A stretch of DNA of 64,000 nucleotides from JADJPO01 sp963750395 (GCA_963750395.1 CAVVQM010000007.1:62001-126000); one strand, 5' to 3'. Positions 17,510 to 27,152 are shown, counted from the first letter of the stretch. The notes: generated by a model not told the origin, from the letters alone. Made by a program: numbers and translations.

Positions 17510-18688
17510 ATGGTTCGCCAACCAACCCGTGAAGACAGGTTCTCGTTCGGTCTGTGGACCGTGGGCTGGTTGGGGGTCGACCCCTTCGGAGCGGCCACCC
17601 GCCCCGCGCTGGACCCCTGGGAGTACGCGGAGAGGCTCGCCGAACTCGGCGCCTGGGGAGTGACCTTCCACGACAACGACGTCTACCCGTTCGACGCCGA
17701 CGACGCGACGAAGCAGAAGATCTGCACCCGGTTCAAAGAGGCGGTGGACGCCGCCGGGATCGTGGTGGAGATGGTCACCACGAACACGTTCAGCCACCCG
17801 GTGTTCAAGGACGGCGGGCTGACCGCCAACGATCGGTCGGTGCGCCGGTTCGGTCTGCGCAAGATCCTGCGCGCCGTGGATCTCGCCGCCGAGATGGGTG
17901 CGAGCACCTTCGTCATGTGGGGTGGCCGGGAGGGCGCGGAGTACGACGGCTCCAAGGACCTCTACGCGGCGCTGGAGCGCTACAAGGAGGGCTTGGACAC
18001 CGTCGCCGGGTACATCAAGAGCCAGGGACACGATCTGCGGATCGCCCTCGAACCCAAGCCCAACGAGCCCCGCGGTGACATCTTCCTGCCCACCATCGGT
18101 CACGCCCTGGCGCTGATCGCCGAGCTGGACCACGGCGACATCGTGGGCCTGAATCCGGAGGTCGGCCACGAGCAGATGGCCGGTCTCAACTACACGCACG
18201 GGCTCGCCCAGGCGCTGTTCAGCGACAAGCTCTTCCACATCGACCTGAACGGTCAGCACGGGCTCAAGTACGACCAGGACCTGGTCTTCGGCCACGGAGA
18301 CCTGGCCTCGGCCTTCTTCACGGTCGACCTGTTGGAGAACGGTTTCCCCGGCTCTCCTGGCGCCCCCCGCTACTCCGGCCCGAAGCACTTCGACTACAAG
18401 CCGTCGCGGACGGAGTATCTCGAGGGTGTCTGGGAGTCGGCGTCGGCCAACATGGCCATGTACCTCATGCTCGCCGAGAAGGCGGCCGCGTTCCGCGCCG
18501 ACCCGCGGGTGACCGAGGCGGTCGAGGCGGCCGCGGTGCGCGAGCTCGCGGTGCCGACCATGGCGCCCGGCGAGACCGTGGCGGACCTGCTCGCGGACGA
18601 CGAGGGCTTCGACCCCGAGGCCGCCGGGCGGCGCGAGACCCACTTCGTGCGGCTCAACCAGCTCGCCATGGAGCACCTGGTCGGTTGA
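17510..18688 (+). CDS. xylA: xylose isomerase
   Basis: Converts D-xylose to D-xylulose (and glucose to fructose in vitro). 392 residues, the length of the short actinobacterial class I enzymes. Catalytic and metal residues fall at the same numbers as in the Streptomyces enzymes: H54 and D57 in TFHDNDVYPF, E181 and K183 in EPKPNEPRGD; HIDLNGQHG and FGHGD supply further metal ligands. Start ATG 17510 has GGAGG at 17498-17502. No xylulokinase gene follows. Control is presumably through the divergent ROK repressor. Confidence 0.97.
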   Translation: MVRQPTREDRFSFGLWTVGWLGVDPFGAATRPALDPWEYAERLAELGAWGVTFHDNDVYPFDADDATKQKICTRFKEAVDAAGIVVEMVTTNTFSHPVFKDGGLTANDRSVRRFGLRKILRAVDLAAEMGASTFVMWGGREGAEYDGSKDLYAALERYKEGLDTVAGYIKSQGHDLRIALEPKPNEPRGDIFLPTIGHALALIAELDHGDIVGLNPEVGHEQMAGLNYTHGLAQALFSDKLFHIDLNGQHGLKYDQDLVFGHGDLASAFFTVDLLENGFPGSPGAPRYSGPKHFDYKPSRTEYLEGVWESASANMAMYLMLAEKAAAFRADPRVTEAVEAAAVRELAVPTMAPGETVADLLADDEGFDPEAAGRRETHFVRLNQLAMEHLVG

Positions 18689-18699
18689 CCGGAGATCTT

Positions 18700-18722
18700 C
18701 CCGAGGACGGGCCGTCCCCGGG
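18700..18722. terminator. hairpin between convergent xylA and deoR-type gene
   Basis: CCCGAGGACGG (18700-18710) pairs with CCGTCCCCGGG (18712-18722) with a single mismatch and a 1-nt apex, so the real loop must open a few pairs. It lies 11 bp after the xylA stop. No U-run is present, as is usual in high-GC genomes. Confidence 0.5.
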
Positions 18723-18759
18723 TGGTCGGGGCCGGGGGCGACGATCCGGACCGTGTCTG

Positions 18760-19585
18760 CTAGCGCCGCTCACCCGGACGCAATCGGTCTCGTGACACTT
18801 CGGTGTCCGCCGAGTACTCCACGATCATGACGTGGTCGACGCGGGTCTGGAGGGTGACCAGCCCGTCCTCGGGCAGGGCGGAGTCGGTGATGATCACTTC
18901 GGCCTGGTCGAGCGTGCCATCGAGCTCAGCCCGATGACCCCCCACTTGCTCGAGTCGGCGAGCACGACGAGCCGGTCTGCCGCCGCGACCATGGCCCGGT
19001 TGGTCTCGGCCTCGAGCAGATTCGGAGTGGTGAACCCCTTGTCCGGGTGCATCCCGTGGACGCCGAGGAAACAGCGGTCGACGTGGAACGACAACAGGGC
19101 GGTGACGGCCAGCGGCCCGACGAGCGCGTCGGACGGCGTGCGCTGGCCGCCGCTGAGCAGCACCGTGGTGGACTCGGCCCCGTTCCTGTGCAGCGTGTCG
19201 GCGACCCAGTGCGAGTTGGTGATCACCGTGATGCCGGGGACCCTGGTCAGGTGGCGGGCGAGCGCATGGGTCGTCGTCCCCGCCGAGATGGCGATCGCGT
19301 CGCCGGGCTCGACGAGTTCGGCGGCGGCGGCGGCGATCGCCTCCTTCTCGGGCAGGCGGCGCTGCGACTTCACATCGAAGCCGGGCTCGGAGGCGGAGGG
19401 TTCGTGGACGACGCGCGCGCCGCCGTGGACCTTGACGAGCATGCCATCCTCGCTGCATCGAATGCAGGTCGCGGCGAACGGTCATGTCCGAGACACCCAG
19501 CATCTCGGCCAGGGCAGCTCACCCGGACCGCCCCGTCCCGGTTGAGGGCGGCGAGGATCATGGCGTGCCGCTGCGCGGCTAGCAC
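18760..19585 (-). CDS. DeoR/GlpR family sugar-responsive regulator, frame interrupted
   Basis: An N-terminal DeoR helix-turn-helix (AEMLGVSDMTVRRDLHSMQ) and a C-terminal sugar-phosphate sensor domain (DAIAISAGTTTHALARHL, then SSKWGVIGL, then ALPEDGLVTLQ). The parts lie in three frames. Moving along the gene, an extra base occurs near 19512-19518, another at 19448-19449, and a base is missing near 18911-18914 (cggctc read as cgctc). Corrected, the product is about 274 residues, the normal length. GTG 19585 has a GGAGGG 9 nt upstream. It is divergent from a sugar ABC transporter, which it most likely controls; the inducer is unknown. Sequencing error is my first explanation, real decay the second. 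Confidence 0.8.
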
Positions 19586-20164
19586 GAGACCCAGCCCTCC
19601 ACCGCGGCGTCACCGAGAGGATCTCGCCGACCGTCGACGGCCGGGCCCGGAACGGGGCCGGGCGCGCCACCCTCCGGTGGGCTGGGCGGGTCGATGGAGA
19701 TCAACATCGAAATCCTCCCACGTGCGCCATCCGCGCCGACATCGGCCGGACCCGTCCATTCGTGCTGGTCGCTGTCGGTGCTCGTGATCGACGTCGTGCC
19801 CGTTGACACGACCGGGGCGGCGCCCCGGGGACGTCGTGGGTAAACATCCAGAAGTGATCCGCTCAAGAATCAACACGGCTGCTGCGGGCTAGACAAGAAG
19901 TTGTTCGTTTCCGTGGGCGACAAGAGCCGTCGCCTGAGGTCAAGAGCGTTATCGTTTCGTTACACGGATCTTGACCAGCCAAGTGGCTTGACTCAGACGG
20001 GTGTTCATGGAACAGCCTGAGGGCCGGAACACCCGCCGAGAGCCCATGAGCGTGGAACAGCCGACTCCGTCGTATTGAGTCCACTGTCCAGTGTCGGAAC
20101 CCCGGCGAGTCGCACAGATTCGCGCATCACTCATCTGGTGGACGAAAGTCTGCGGAGGCTACTC
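19586..20164. other. long intergenic region between the DeoR gene and the sugar transporter
   Basis: 579 bp with no convincing gene. The frames on the minus strand, for example over 19579-19866, show no family motif and a Pro/Gly-rich composition. It is expected to carry the divergent promoters. Composition becomes less GC-rich from about 19895 to 20010. Confidence 0.6.
19901..19963. promoter_or_regulatory. candidate DeoR-type operator repeats
   Basis: ttgttcgtttccg (19901-19913) and cgttatcgtttcgttac (19947-19963) share a repeated tcgtt core. DeoR/GlpR regulators commonly bind direct TTTCGTT-like repeats, so these are plausible sites for the divergent regulator. The spacing and the absence of an identified start site make this tentative. 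Confidence 0.4.
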
Positions 20165-21504
20165 ATGACTGGTTCCCGTCGCCCTCGAGCCACTCTCCCG
20201 GGCTCGTTCGCCGCCACCCAGTCGTTCATCGCGGCGGAGCGGCTGCTCGCGGGCGGTCTCGGTCTCGGTGCGAGCTCACTGCTCGCGGCCTGCGGCGGCG
20301 ACTCGTCGACGGGATCATCCGGCGGAGGCGGCGAGGCGGGCCCGGTCAAGTTCGGGATCAATGAGGCGAAGGGCTCGGGCCCGGCGTACTCCCGCCTGCA
20401 GGCCATGGCGGACGCGTACACGCAGAAGACCGGGGCGCAGGTGTCGGTCAACGCCGTCGATCACAACACCTTCCAGGAGAGCATCAACACCTACCTGCAG
20501 GGCACGCCGGACGACGTCTTCACCTGGTTCGCCGGCTATCGGATGCAGCAGTTCGCCCGCAACGGGCAGATCACCGACATCAGCGACGTCTGGCCCATCG
20601 AGGGGATGAGCGAGGCGTTCAAGGAGGCTTCCACCGCCGAGGACGGCAACCAGTACTTCGTCCCCGTGAGCTACTACCCGTGGGCCGTCTTCTACCGCAA
20701 GTCGGTCTTCGAGAAGAACGGCTGGGCGGAGCCCACGACGCTCGATGAGCTCAACACGCTGATGAAGGACATGCAGGGCAAGAACATCACCCCGTTCGCC
20801 TTCGCCGCCAAGGACGCCTGGGCCCCGATGGGCACGTTCGACATCCTCAACATGCGGTTGAACGGCTACGACTTCCACATGCAGCTGACCAAGGGCGAGC
20901 AGAAGTGGGACAGCCCGGAGGTCAAGAAGGTCTTCGAGACCTGGCGGACCCTGCTGCCCTACCACCAGAGAACGCACTCGGGCGCACCTGGCAGGAGGCC
21001 GCCACGGCGATGAGCAAGGGCGAGTGCGGGATGTACCTGCTCGGCACGTTCGTCGTCGACGGTGTCCCCGCCGACATCACCGACGACCTGGACTTCTTCA
21101 CCTACCCGGCCCTGGACTCCACCATCGGCTCCGATGCCCTCGACGCGCCGATCGACGGCTTCTGCGTCGCCGCCGGCGGCCAGAGCCAGGACTCGGCCAA
21201 GGCCTTCATCAAGTGGCTGGGCTCCGCGGAGGCGGCCGACGCCGCCAACAACGGCGCCGAGGCGCCGTTCATCGCCGCCAACGAGGGGGCCAGCACCGAA
21301 AAGTACGGTGCCCTGCAGAAGAAGTCCGCCGAGGTCGTCCAGAGCGCGACGTCGATCGCGCAGTTCCTCGACCGCGACACCAACGCCGACCTGGCCAACA
21401 CGGTGATCACCGCCGCGTTCCAGGAATTCATCCAGTCCCCGGACAAGATCGACGAGGTCACGACCTCGATCCAGCAGCAGGCGGCATCGATCCTCGGCCA
21501 GTGA
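20165..21504 (+). CDS. sugar ABC transporter substrate-binding lipoprotein (CUT1), one frameshift
   Basis: An extracellular solute-binding protein. A twin-Arg/hydrophobic leader ends in the lipobox LLAAC, then a Ser/Gly linker and the mature domain (KFGINEAKGSGPAYSRLQAM, TWFAGYRMQQFARNGQITD, GRTWQEAATAMSKGECGMYLLG). The frame breaks once: at 20968-20969 a g appears to be missing (caggagaac read as cagagaac), after which the protein resumes. Corrected length is about 446 residues. ATG 20165 has a GGAGG at 20153-20157. First gene of a three-gene import operon. The sugar is not predictable from sequence. Confidence 0.88.
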
Positions 21505-21541
21505 CGTCCGCGGCCGACCGGCGAGGAGTTGAGGAGCGCTC

Positions 21542-22454
21542 ATGTCCACCACCGAAGCGCCAGCCCCGGCGCCGCCACGGCGGGAGCGGCGCCGGAGCGG
21601 CCGAGACCGGCTCGTCATAGCCTCGATGATCATCGTGCCGACCATCCTCGTGGTCTGGTTGGTCTGGCTGCCCGCTCTGGCCTCGGCCCTGCTCTCGTTC
21701 GCACGGTGGAACGGGTTCCAGTTCAGCACCCTCCAATGGGTCGGGGTGCAGAACTACAGCGACATCGTCACCATCTACCCCCCGTTCTGGCCGGCGATCC
21801 AGCACAACGTGATCTGGCTGGTCTTCCTCTTCGTGTTTCCGACCACTCTCGGCATCTTGCTCGCCGCCATCCTGGACCGAGACATGCGGGGCAGCCGCTT
21901 CTACCAGACGGCGTTCTACCTGCCCGTCGTGTTGTCGATGGCTCTGGTCGGGTTCATCTGGCAGCTGTTCTACTCGACCGACCAGGGTCTGATCAACGAG
22001 CTCCTCGGGACGAACGTCGATTGGTACGGCAACCCCGATGTCAACCTGTGGGCCGTCCTCGTCGCGACCGCGTGGCGGCACACCGGTTACATCATGCTCC
22101 TCTACCTGGCTGGGTTGAAGGGCGTGGACCACTCGTTGCGAGAGGCCGCTGCGGTCGATGGGGCGAACGAGGTGCAAGACCTTCTTCCGGGTCATCTTCC
22201 CGGTGATGCGCCCGATCAACCTCATCGTCCTGGTCATCGTCGTCATCGAGTCGCTGCGCGCCTTCGATATCGTCTGGGTCATCAACAAGGGCCGGAACGG
22301 GTTGGAGCTCATCTCCGCGCTGGTGTCCCAGAACGTCGTCGGCGAGGCGACCCGCTACGGATTCGGGTCCGCGCTCGCGGTGATCATGATGATCATCTCC
22401 TCGGTGTTCATCACCATCTACCTGCGCATCGTGTTCCGGGAGGAGGGTCGATGA
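21542..22454 (+). CDS. sugar ABC transporter permease (MalF-type), one frameshift
   Basis: Inner-membrane subunit with about six hydrophobic segments (for example IVPTILVVWLVWLPALASAL and TAFYLPVVLSMALVGFIW). The EAA loop begins as SLREAAAVDGANE and continues, after a +1 shift at about 22170-22177, as FFRVIFPVMRPINL. Removing one base gives about 303 residues. Start ATG 21542 has GAGGAG. The stop overlaps the next permease as ATGA, indicating translational coupling. Confidence 0.88.
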
Positions 22455-23368
22455 GTGTCGCGGAGGCCACGACCGTCAAGAAGCCGGTCAAGAGCAAGTC
22501 CGGCGGGAGCGGAGCCCTGAACCGCCCGCGCGGCAACCTGGCGACAGGGATCATGCTCGCCCTCTCCCTGGTCTGGCTGTTTCCGCTGCTGTGGGCCCTC
22601 TACAACTCGTTCCGGGACTACGCCTACACCCAGACCCAGGGATACCTGTCTTTCGGCGGCTGGACCTTGGACAACTACCGCGAGGCGTGGACCAGGGGCA
22701 ACTTCGGGGTGCACTTCACCAACTCGCTCTACATCACGGTGCCCGCCGTCGTGTTGACGTTGTTCCTCTCCTCACTCGTCGCCTTCGTCCTCGCCAGGTT
22801 CTCCTACCGGTTCAACCTGACGCTGCTCGGGGTCTTCCTCGCCGCCAACCTGCTGCCCCCGCAGGCGTTGCTCATCCCGGTCTTCCGCATGTTCAGGGAG
22901 ATCCCGCTGCCCACTTTCATCAATGACTCTGGGACGATGCTCAACAGCTATCTGGCGCTCATCCTCGTGAACACCGCCTTCCAGCTGGGGTTCTGTACGT
23001 TCGTGCTGAGCAACTACATGAAGACTCTTCCGTACGAGATCTACGAGTCGGCGGAACTGGATGGTGCGAGTGTGTGGCGCCAGTACTGGCAGCTGACCAT
23101 GCCGCTCGTGCGCCCGGCGCTCGCCGCCCTGGCCACCCTTCAGGTGACGTGGATCTACAACGAGTTCTTCTGGGCGACAGTGCTTCTGTCGCGGGGCGAC
23201 AAGTTCCCGGTGACCAGCGCCCTCAACAACCTGCGTGGCCAGTTCTTCGCCGACACCAACCTCGTCGCCGCGGGGTCGATCATCGTTGCGCTACCCGTCG
23301 TGATCGTCTTCTTCGTGCTGCAGAAACAGTTCGTCTCCGGACTGACTTTGGGCTCGGTCAAGGGCTGA
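22451..23368 (+). CDS. sugar ABC transporter permease (MalG-type)
   Basis: A 305-residue inner-membrane permease with six predicted helices. The EAA motif YESAELDGASVWRQYWQLTMP is intact and binds the ATPase. No ATP-binding subunit is encoded in the operon. CUT1 importers in actinobacteria commonly share a distant MsiK-type ATPase, which is what I infer here. It converges with parC, 8 bp away. Confidence 0.92.
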   Translation: MSVAEATTVKKPVKSKSGGSGALNRPRGNLATGIMLALSLVWLFPLLWALYNSFRDYAYTQTQGYLSFGGWTLDNYREAWTRGNFGVHFTNSLYITVPAVVLTLFLSSLVAFVLARFSYRFNLTLLGVFLAANLLPPQALLIPVFRMFREIPLPTFINDSGTMLNSYLALILVNTAFQLGFCTFVLSNYMKTLPYEIYESAELDGASVWRQYWQLTMPLVRPALAALATLQVTWIYNEFFWATVLLSRGDKFPVTSALNNLRGQFFADTNLVAAGSIIVALPVVIVFFVLQKQFVSGLTLGSVKG

Positions 23369-23376
23369 GGCGCGGG

Positions 23377-26300
23377 TCAGCGCCAGCCGGCGATCGCCGA
23401 GACCGGTTGGGGCAGAGGGGTTCCCGATCCGTCCCGACGGGAGTCGGGCTCGGGCAGGTCCACGGCCACGCCGTTGCCTGAGGCGGCCAGGGCGGGGGAG
23501 GGGCCGGCCCACGCCAGCAGCAGGGTGTTCTCCCCCTTGAGGAAGCGGTGGCAGCGCACTCCGCCCGTGGCCCGGCCCTTGGCCGGGTACTCGGCGAAGG
23601 GGGTGACTTTGGCCGAGCCGGCCTGGGTACCCGGCAGCGCGTGGGTCGAGCCCGAGACGGTGACCACGAGGTGTGCCCACTCGCCGTCGGTGACGGTCAG
23701 GTCGATCGCCCCGAAATGGATCGCCCGTGCGCCGGGGGTGAGGGACACCCCGGCCATCCCACCAGCGGAGCGCCCCTGCGGGCGGACCTTGTCGGCGTCG
23801 AACCTCAGGAGGTGGGCGTCGTTGGTCACGAACACCAGATCGCAGTGGGCAGAAGGCAGTTCGACGGCGCCGACGACCTCGTCACCCTCGCGCAGCGAGA
23901 TGATCTCCCACGAGTCCCGGTTGGAGGGGTAGTCCGCCACCACGCGCTTGACCACCCCCTGGGCGGTGCCGAGGGCCACCCCGGTGGTGCCACCGATACC
24001 GTCCAGGGTGACCAGGGTGAGCACCCGCTCGTCCTTCTCCAACGCCAGGAACTCCTCGATCCGCGCACCACCGGACAGCGACGGCTGGTCGGCGGTCGGT
24101 GGCAGGGCGGGCAGGTCGAGGACGCCGAGCCGGACCATCCGACCACGGCTGGTCACCGCTGCCACCTGCCCGCGCACGGTGGCCGGGACGGCGGCCACGA
24201 TCGCGTCATGGGCCGAGCGCCGGGCCGGATCGGCAGACCCGGGCGGTTGCAGGTCGGTGGTCCGGGCGAGCAGGCCGGTGGTCGACATCAGCACCCGGCA
24301 CGGATCGTCGCTCAGCTCCAGGGGTGTTGCGCGCGCCGCCGTCGCAGCCGGCCCACCGGACTCCAGCAGCACCGTCCGCCGGGGGGTGCCGTAGGTGGCC
24401 GCGACCTCGGCCAGCTCGGTCGAGACGACCTCGCGCAGGAGCTGTCCGTCGGCCAGGACGGCCTCCAGCTCCTCGATGGTGGCCGCCAGCTGGGCCTTCT
24501 CGGTCTGGAGCTCGATCGTGGAGTACTTGGTCAGCCGCCGCAGCGGCATCTCGAGGATGTAGTCGGCCTGGACCCGCGACAGGTCGAACACCGTCATCAG
24601 GCGTTCCCTCGCCGCCGCGGTGTCGTCGCTGGAACGGATCACCGCGATGACCTCGTCGATGTCCAGGATCGCGATCAGCAGACCCTCGACGAGGTGCAAC
24701 CGGTCGCGGGCCCTGGCGAGCCGGAACTCGCTGCGCCGCCGGACCACGGCCAGGCGGTGGTCGACATAGACCTGCAGCATCTGACGCAGACCCAGGGTCT
24801 GCGGCTGGCCCTCGACCAGGGCGACGTTGTTGATGCCGAACGAGTCCTCCAGGGGCGTCATCCGGAAGAGCTGCTCGAGCACCGCGTCGGCGTTGAAGCC
24901 CCCCTTGAGCTCGATGACCAGCCTGAGCCCCTTCTCCCGGTCGGTCAGGTCGACCACGTTGGCGATGCCCTGCAGCCTCTTGGCCTGGGCCAGGTCCTTG
25001 ATCTTGTCGATCACCTTCTCGGGGCCGATCAGGTAGGGCAGTTCGGTGACCACGATGCCCTGACGTCGCGCCGTGACGTTCTCGATCCGGGTGGTCGCGC
25101 GGGTGCGGAAGGTACCGCGCCCGTTCTCGTAGGCCTCTCTGATGCCGTCCAGACCGACGATCTTGCCGCCGGTGGGCAGATCCGGTCCGGGGACGAAGCG
25201 CATGAGATCGTCCAGGCCGGCCTCGGGATGGGCCAGCAGGTGGCGTGCCGCGCCGATCACCTCGACCAGGTTGTGTGGGGCCATGTTGGTGGCCATGCCG
25301 ACGGCGATCCCGCTCGCCCCGTTGACCAGCAGATTGGGCAGGGCCGCCGGTAGGACCTCGGGCTGGCTGAGCTGGCCGTCGTAGTTGGGCACCTCGTCGA
25401 CGACGTCCTCGTCCAGGCCGTCGGTCATCAGCAGGGCCGCGGGCGCCATCCGGGCCTCGGTGTTGTGGTTGACGAATCCGCCGGCCAGGAAGGAGTGATC
25501 GGCGGAATCCACGCGCACCGAGTACACCGGTTCGGGCGGCCGGTGGGTCAGCGAGGCGATCGTCGCGTAGTGGTAGCCCGTGCTGACCGATCGCACGGCT
25601 GTCATCATCCCGATCGGCGCGGTCGCCGGTCCCGTCGCGGTCGCTTCCCCGGACTGTCCGAGCCGGCCCGGTTCGGACGTCGTGTGCCCACGAGGCGTGG
25701 GCACCACGCCGCCGTCCTGTCGTGAGCCGGACCGGTCGGTGAGCCGATGGGCGGGGCCACTGGCCGCCGTCAGGCCGCGCAGCAGGTCCTGCTTGGCGCC
25801 CAGGAAGGACACCGCCGACGCGAACTGGGAGACGTCGTCCCGGCCGGCGATGATCAACCGGTGCTCGCCCGAGCTGACGTCGCGCGCGGTCTGGGTGGGT
25901 ACACCGAACTCCAGCAACAGCTCCGCGACGTCGCCGGCGAGCTGATGGCTGGTGGTGCGGTACTCCACACTGACCGATCGATGTCGCTGCAGGACGCTGG
26001 CGTCGCCCTCGAAGGCGGCCATCAGGAACGCACGCTTGACGCCCGCCCCGCCGGTCCAGATCGCCTCGGGCACACGGTATTGGGTGGAGGGCCGGTCGGC
26101 GAAGGACGCCAGGACGCTGGTCGCCAGGACAGTGGGGTCGCGGACGTCGAACAGATGCTGGTCGGTCCCGTCCCGGCCGGTCAGGCGCCGGGCGGTGAAC
26201 CGACGGTTCGCGACCAGATCGACGTAGGCGTCGACCACCTCGGCGAAGAACGCCGCGTCGCCGGTGGTGAACGCCAGCCGGCCCCCGGTCGACCAGCCGC

Positions 26301-27096
26301 GGCTGGCCACGGCGCCGATCAGGACGCCGAGCCGCCGTTGCTCCGGGGTGGGCGTGCCGGTCAGGGGGGCGTTGCCCGCGAGGCAGACCGTGTCACCCAC
26401 GGCCAGCTCGTCCAGGCGCCGCCACCGTCGCCGCGGGATCGCGTCCTCGGTCACCAGGGCGAGGACGGGGTGGTTGTGGCTGCCGGTGAGCTGAGCCCCG
26501 GAGTCGGTCAGCAGGCGGATGACCGGGTGCGAGCCGGAATGGAACAACCGATCCGCCCTGACCGGACGGCCGCGGTGGTCCAGGACGTCCAGTTCGACCT
26601 CGGTCTCGGAGTCCGGTGACAGGGCGTGCTGATCGGCCAGTTCCGCGAACGTGGGGGAACGGCCGTCGGCCAGCCGCAGCCGGGTCTGCCCGGTCACGCA
26701 GTAGCGGTAGGCGGCCGGGCCGTCGTCCAGGGAACCGAAGTTGCCGTGCCCGTCCACCAGGGGCAGGCGCATGGTGAAGTCCTGGGCCAGCCGGACCAGG
26801 GCGTCGTAGATGGCGCCGTCGCCGTGCGGGTGCAGCTTGCCCATGACGTCCCCGACGATGCGGCCGCACTTGACGTGCGCCCGATCGGGCCGCAGACCCA
26901 TCTCGGCCATCGTGTAGAGGATCCGCCGTTGCACCGGCTTGAGCCCGTCACGTGCATCCGGCAGCGCCCGCGAGTAGATGACCGAGTAGGCGTACTCGAG
27001 GAACGCCCCCTGCATCTCCTGCTCGACGTCGATGTCGACGATGCGTTCGGGCCGCTGGGGGTCCTGCCCCGACGGCGGTCGGTTCGAGCCGGCCAT
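23377..27096 (-). CDS. parC: DNA topoisomerase IV subunit A containing an intein
   Basis: DNA-cleaving subunit of the type IIA topoisomerase, partner of ParE. The GyrA/ParC core starts DIDVEQEMQGAFLEYAYSVI and includes RALPDARDGLKPVQRRIL, GDVMGKLHPHGDGAIYDAL and the active-site AAYRY, with the catalytic Tyr at residue 132. An intein of 413 residues interrupts the chain immediately after this Tyr, and the host protein resumes with TEARMAPAALLM, SQPEVLPAALPNLLVNG. The C-terminal half carries degenerate beta-pinwheel blades (for example GRMVRLGVLDLPALP). ATG 27096 has a GGGAGGA 10 nt upstream, better than the in-frame start at 27156. The precursor is 1239 residues and the spliced protein about 826. 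Unlike parE, the 3.7-kb frame is intact. Confidence 0.95.
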   Translation of the reverse strand: MAGSNRPPSGQDPQRPERIVDIDVEQEMQGAFLEYAYSVIYSRALPDARDGLKPVQRRILYTMAEMGLRPDRAHVKCGRIVGDVMGKLHPHGDGAIYDALVRLAQDFTMRLPLVDGHGNFGSLDDGPAAYRYCVTGQTRLRLADGRSPTFAELADQHALSPDSETEVELDVLDHRGRPVRADRLFHSGSHPVIRLLTDSGAQLTGSHNHPVLALVTEDAIPRRRWRRLDELAVGDTVCLAGNAPLTGTPTPEQRRLGVLIGAVASRGWSTGGRLAFTTGDAAFFAEVVDAYVDLVANRRFTARRLTGRDGTDQHLFDVRDPTVLATSVLASFADRPSTQYRVPEAIWTGGAGVKRAFLMAAFEGDASVLQRHRSVSVEYRTTSHQLAGDVAELLLEFGVPTQTARDVSSGEHRLIIAGRDDVSQFASAVSFLGAKQDLLRGLTAASGPAHRLTDRSGSRQDGGVVPTPRGHTTSEPGRLGQSGEATATGPATAPIGMMTAVRSVSTGYHYATIASLTHRPPEPVYSVRVDSADHSFLAGGFVNHNTEARMAPAALLMTDGLDEDVVDEVPNYDGQLSQPEVLPAALPNLLVNGASGIAVGMATNMAPHNLVEVIGAARHLLAHPEAGLDDLMRFVPGPDLPTGGKIVGLDGIREAYENGRGTFRTRATTRIENVTARRQGIVVTELPYLIGPEKVIDKIKDLAQAKRLQGIANVVDLTDREKGLRLVIELKGGFNADAVLEQLFRMTPLEDSFGINNVALVEGQPQTLGLRQMLQVYVDHRLAVVRRRSEFRLARARDRLHLVEGLLIAILDIDEVIAVIRSSDDTAAARERLMTVFDLSRVQADYILEMPLRRLTKYSTIELQTEKAQLAATIEELEAVLADGQLLREVVSTELAEVAATYGTPRRTVLLESGGPAATAARATPLELSDDPCRVLMSTTGLLARTTDLQPPGSADPARRSAHDAIVAAVPATVRGQVAAVTSRGRMVRLGVLDLPALPPTADQPSLSGGARIEEFLALEKDERVLTLVTLDGIGGTTGVALGTAQGVVKRVVADYPSNRDSWEIISLREGDEVVGAVELPSAHCDLVFVTNDAHLLRFDADKVRPQGRSAGGMAGVSLTPGARAIHFGAIDLTVTDGEWAHLVVTVSGSTHALPGTQAGSAKVTPFAEYPAKGRATGGVRCHRFLKGENTLLLAWAGPSPALAASGNGVAVDLPEPDSRRDGSGTPLPQPVSAIAGWR
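25462..26700 (-). mobile_element. ParC intein with degenerate LAGLIDADG endonuclease
   Basis: 413 residues. Block A starts with the nucleophile Cys (CVTGQTRLRLADG); block B is LTGSHNHPVLAL with the conserved His; block F and G are VYSVRVDSADHSFLAGGFVNHN, ending in His-Asn, and the first extein residue is Thr. All splicing residues are therefore present. A dodecapeptide endonuclease lies between: block C is LGVLIGAVASRGWSTGG, lacking the usual Asp/Glu, and block E is AFLMAAFEGDAS. Insertion after the catalytic Tyr is the same site used by mycobacterial GyrA inteins. Residues 311-365 form a Ser/Gly/Arg-rich linker. Confidence 0.93.
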
Positions 27097-27152
27097 GCCG
27101 GGGTTCCTCCCTGTGTCACCAGACGCTGTCGCGACTCGTTGCCGCGTCATGC

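Noticed and set aside
19579..19866. Possible 95-codon minus-strand gene upstream of the DeoR gene
   Set aside because: It overlaps the regulator's ribosome site and start, has Pro/Gly-rich filler sequence and no conserved motif.
20165..21013. Reading the sugar-binding protein as a genuinely truncated pseudogene
   Set aside because: After restoring one g the remaining 178 residues are fully conserved to a normal C-terminus, and the downstream permeases remain coupled.
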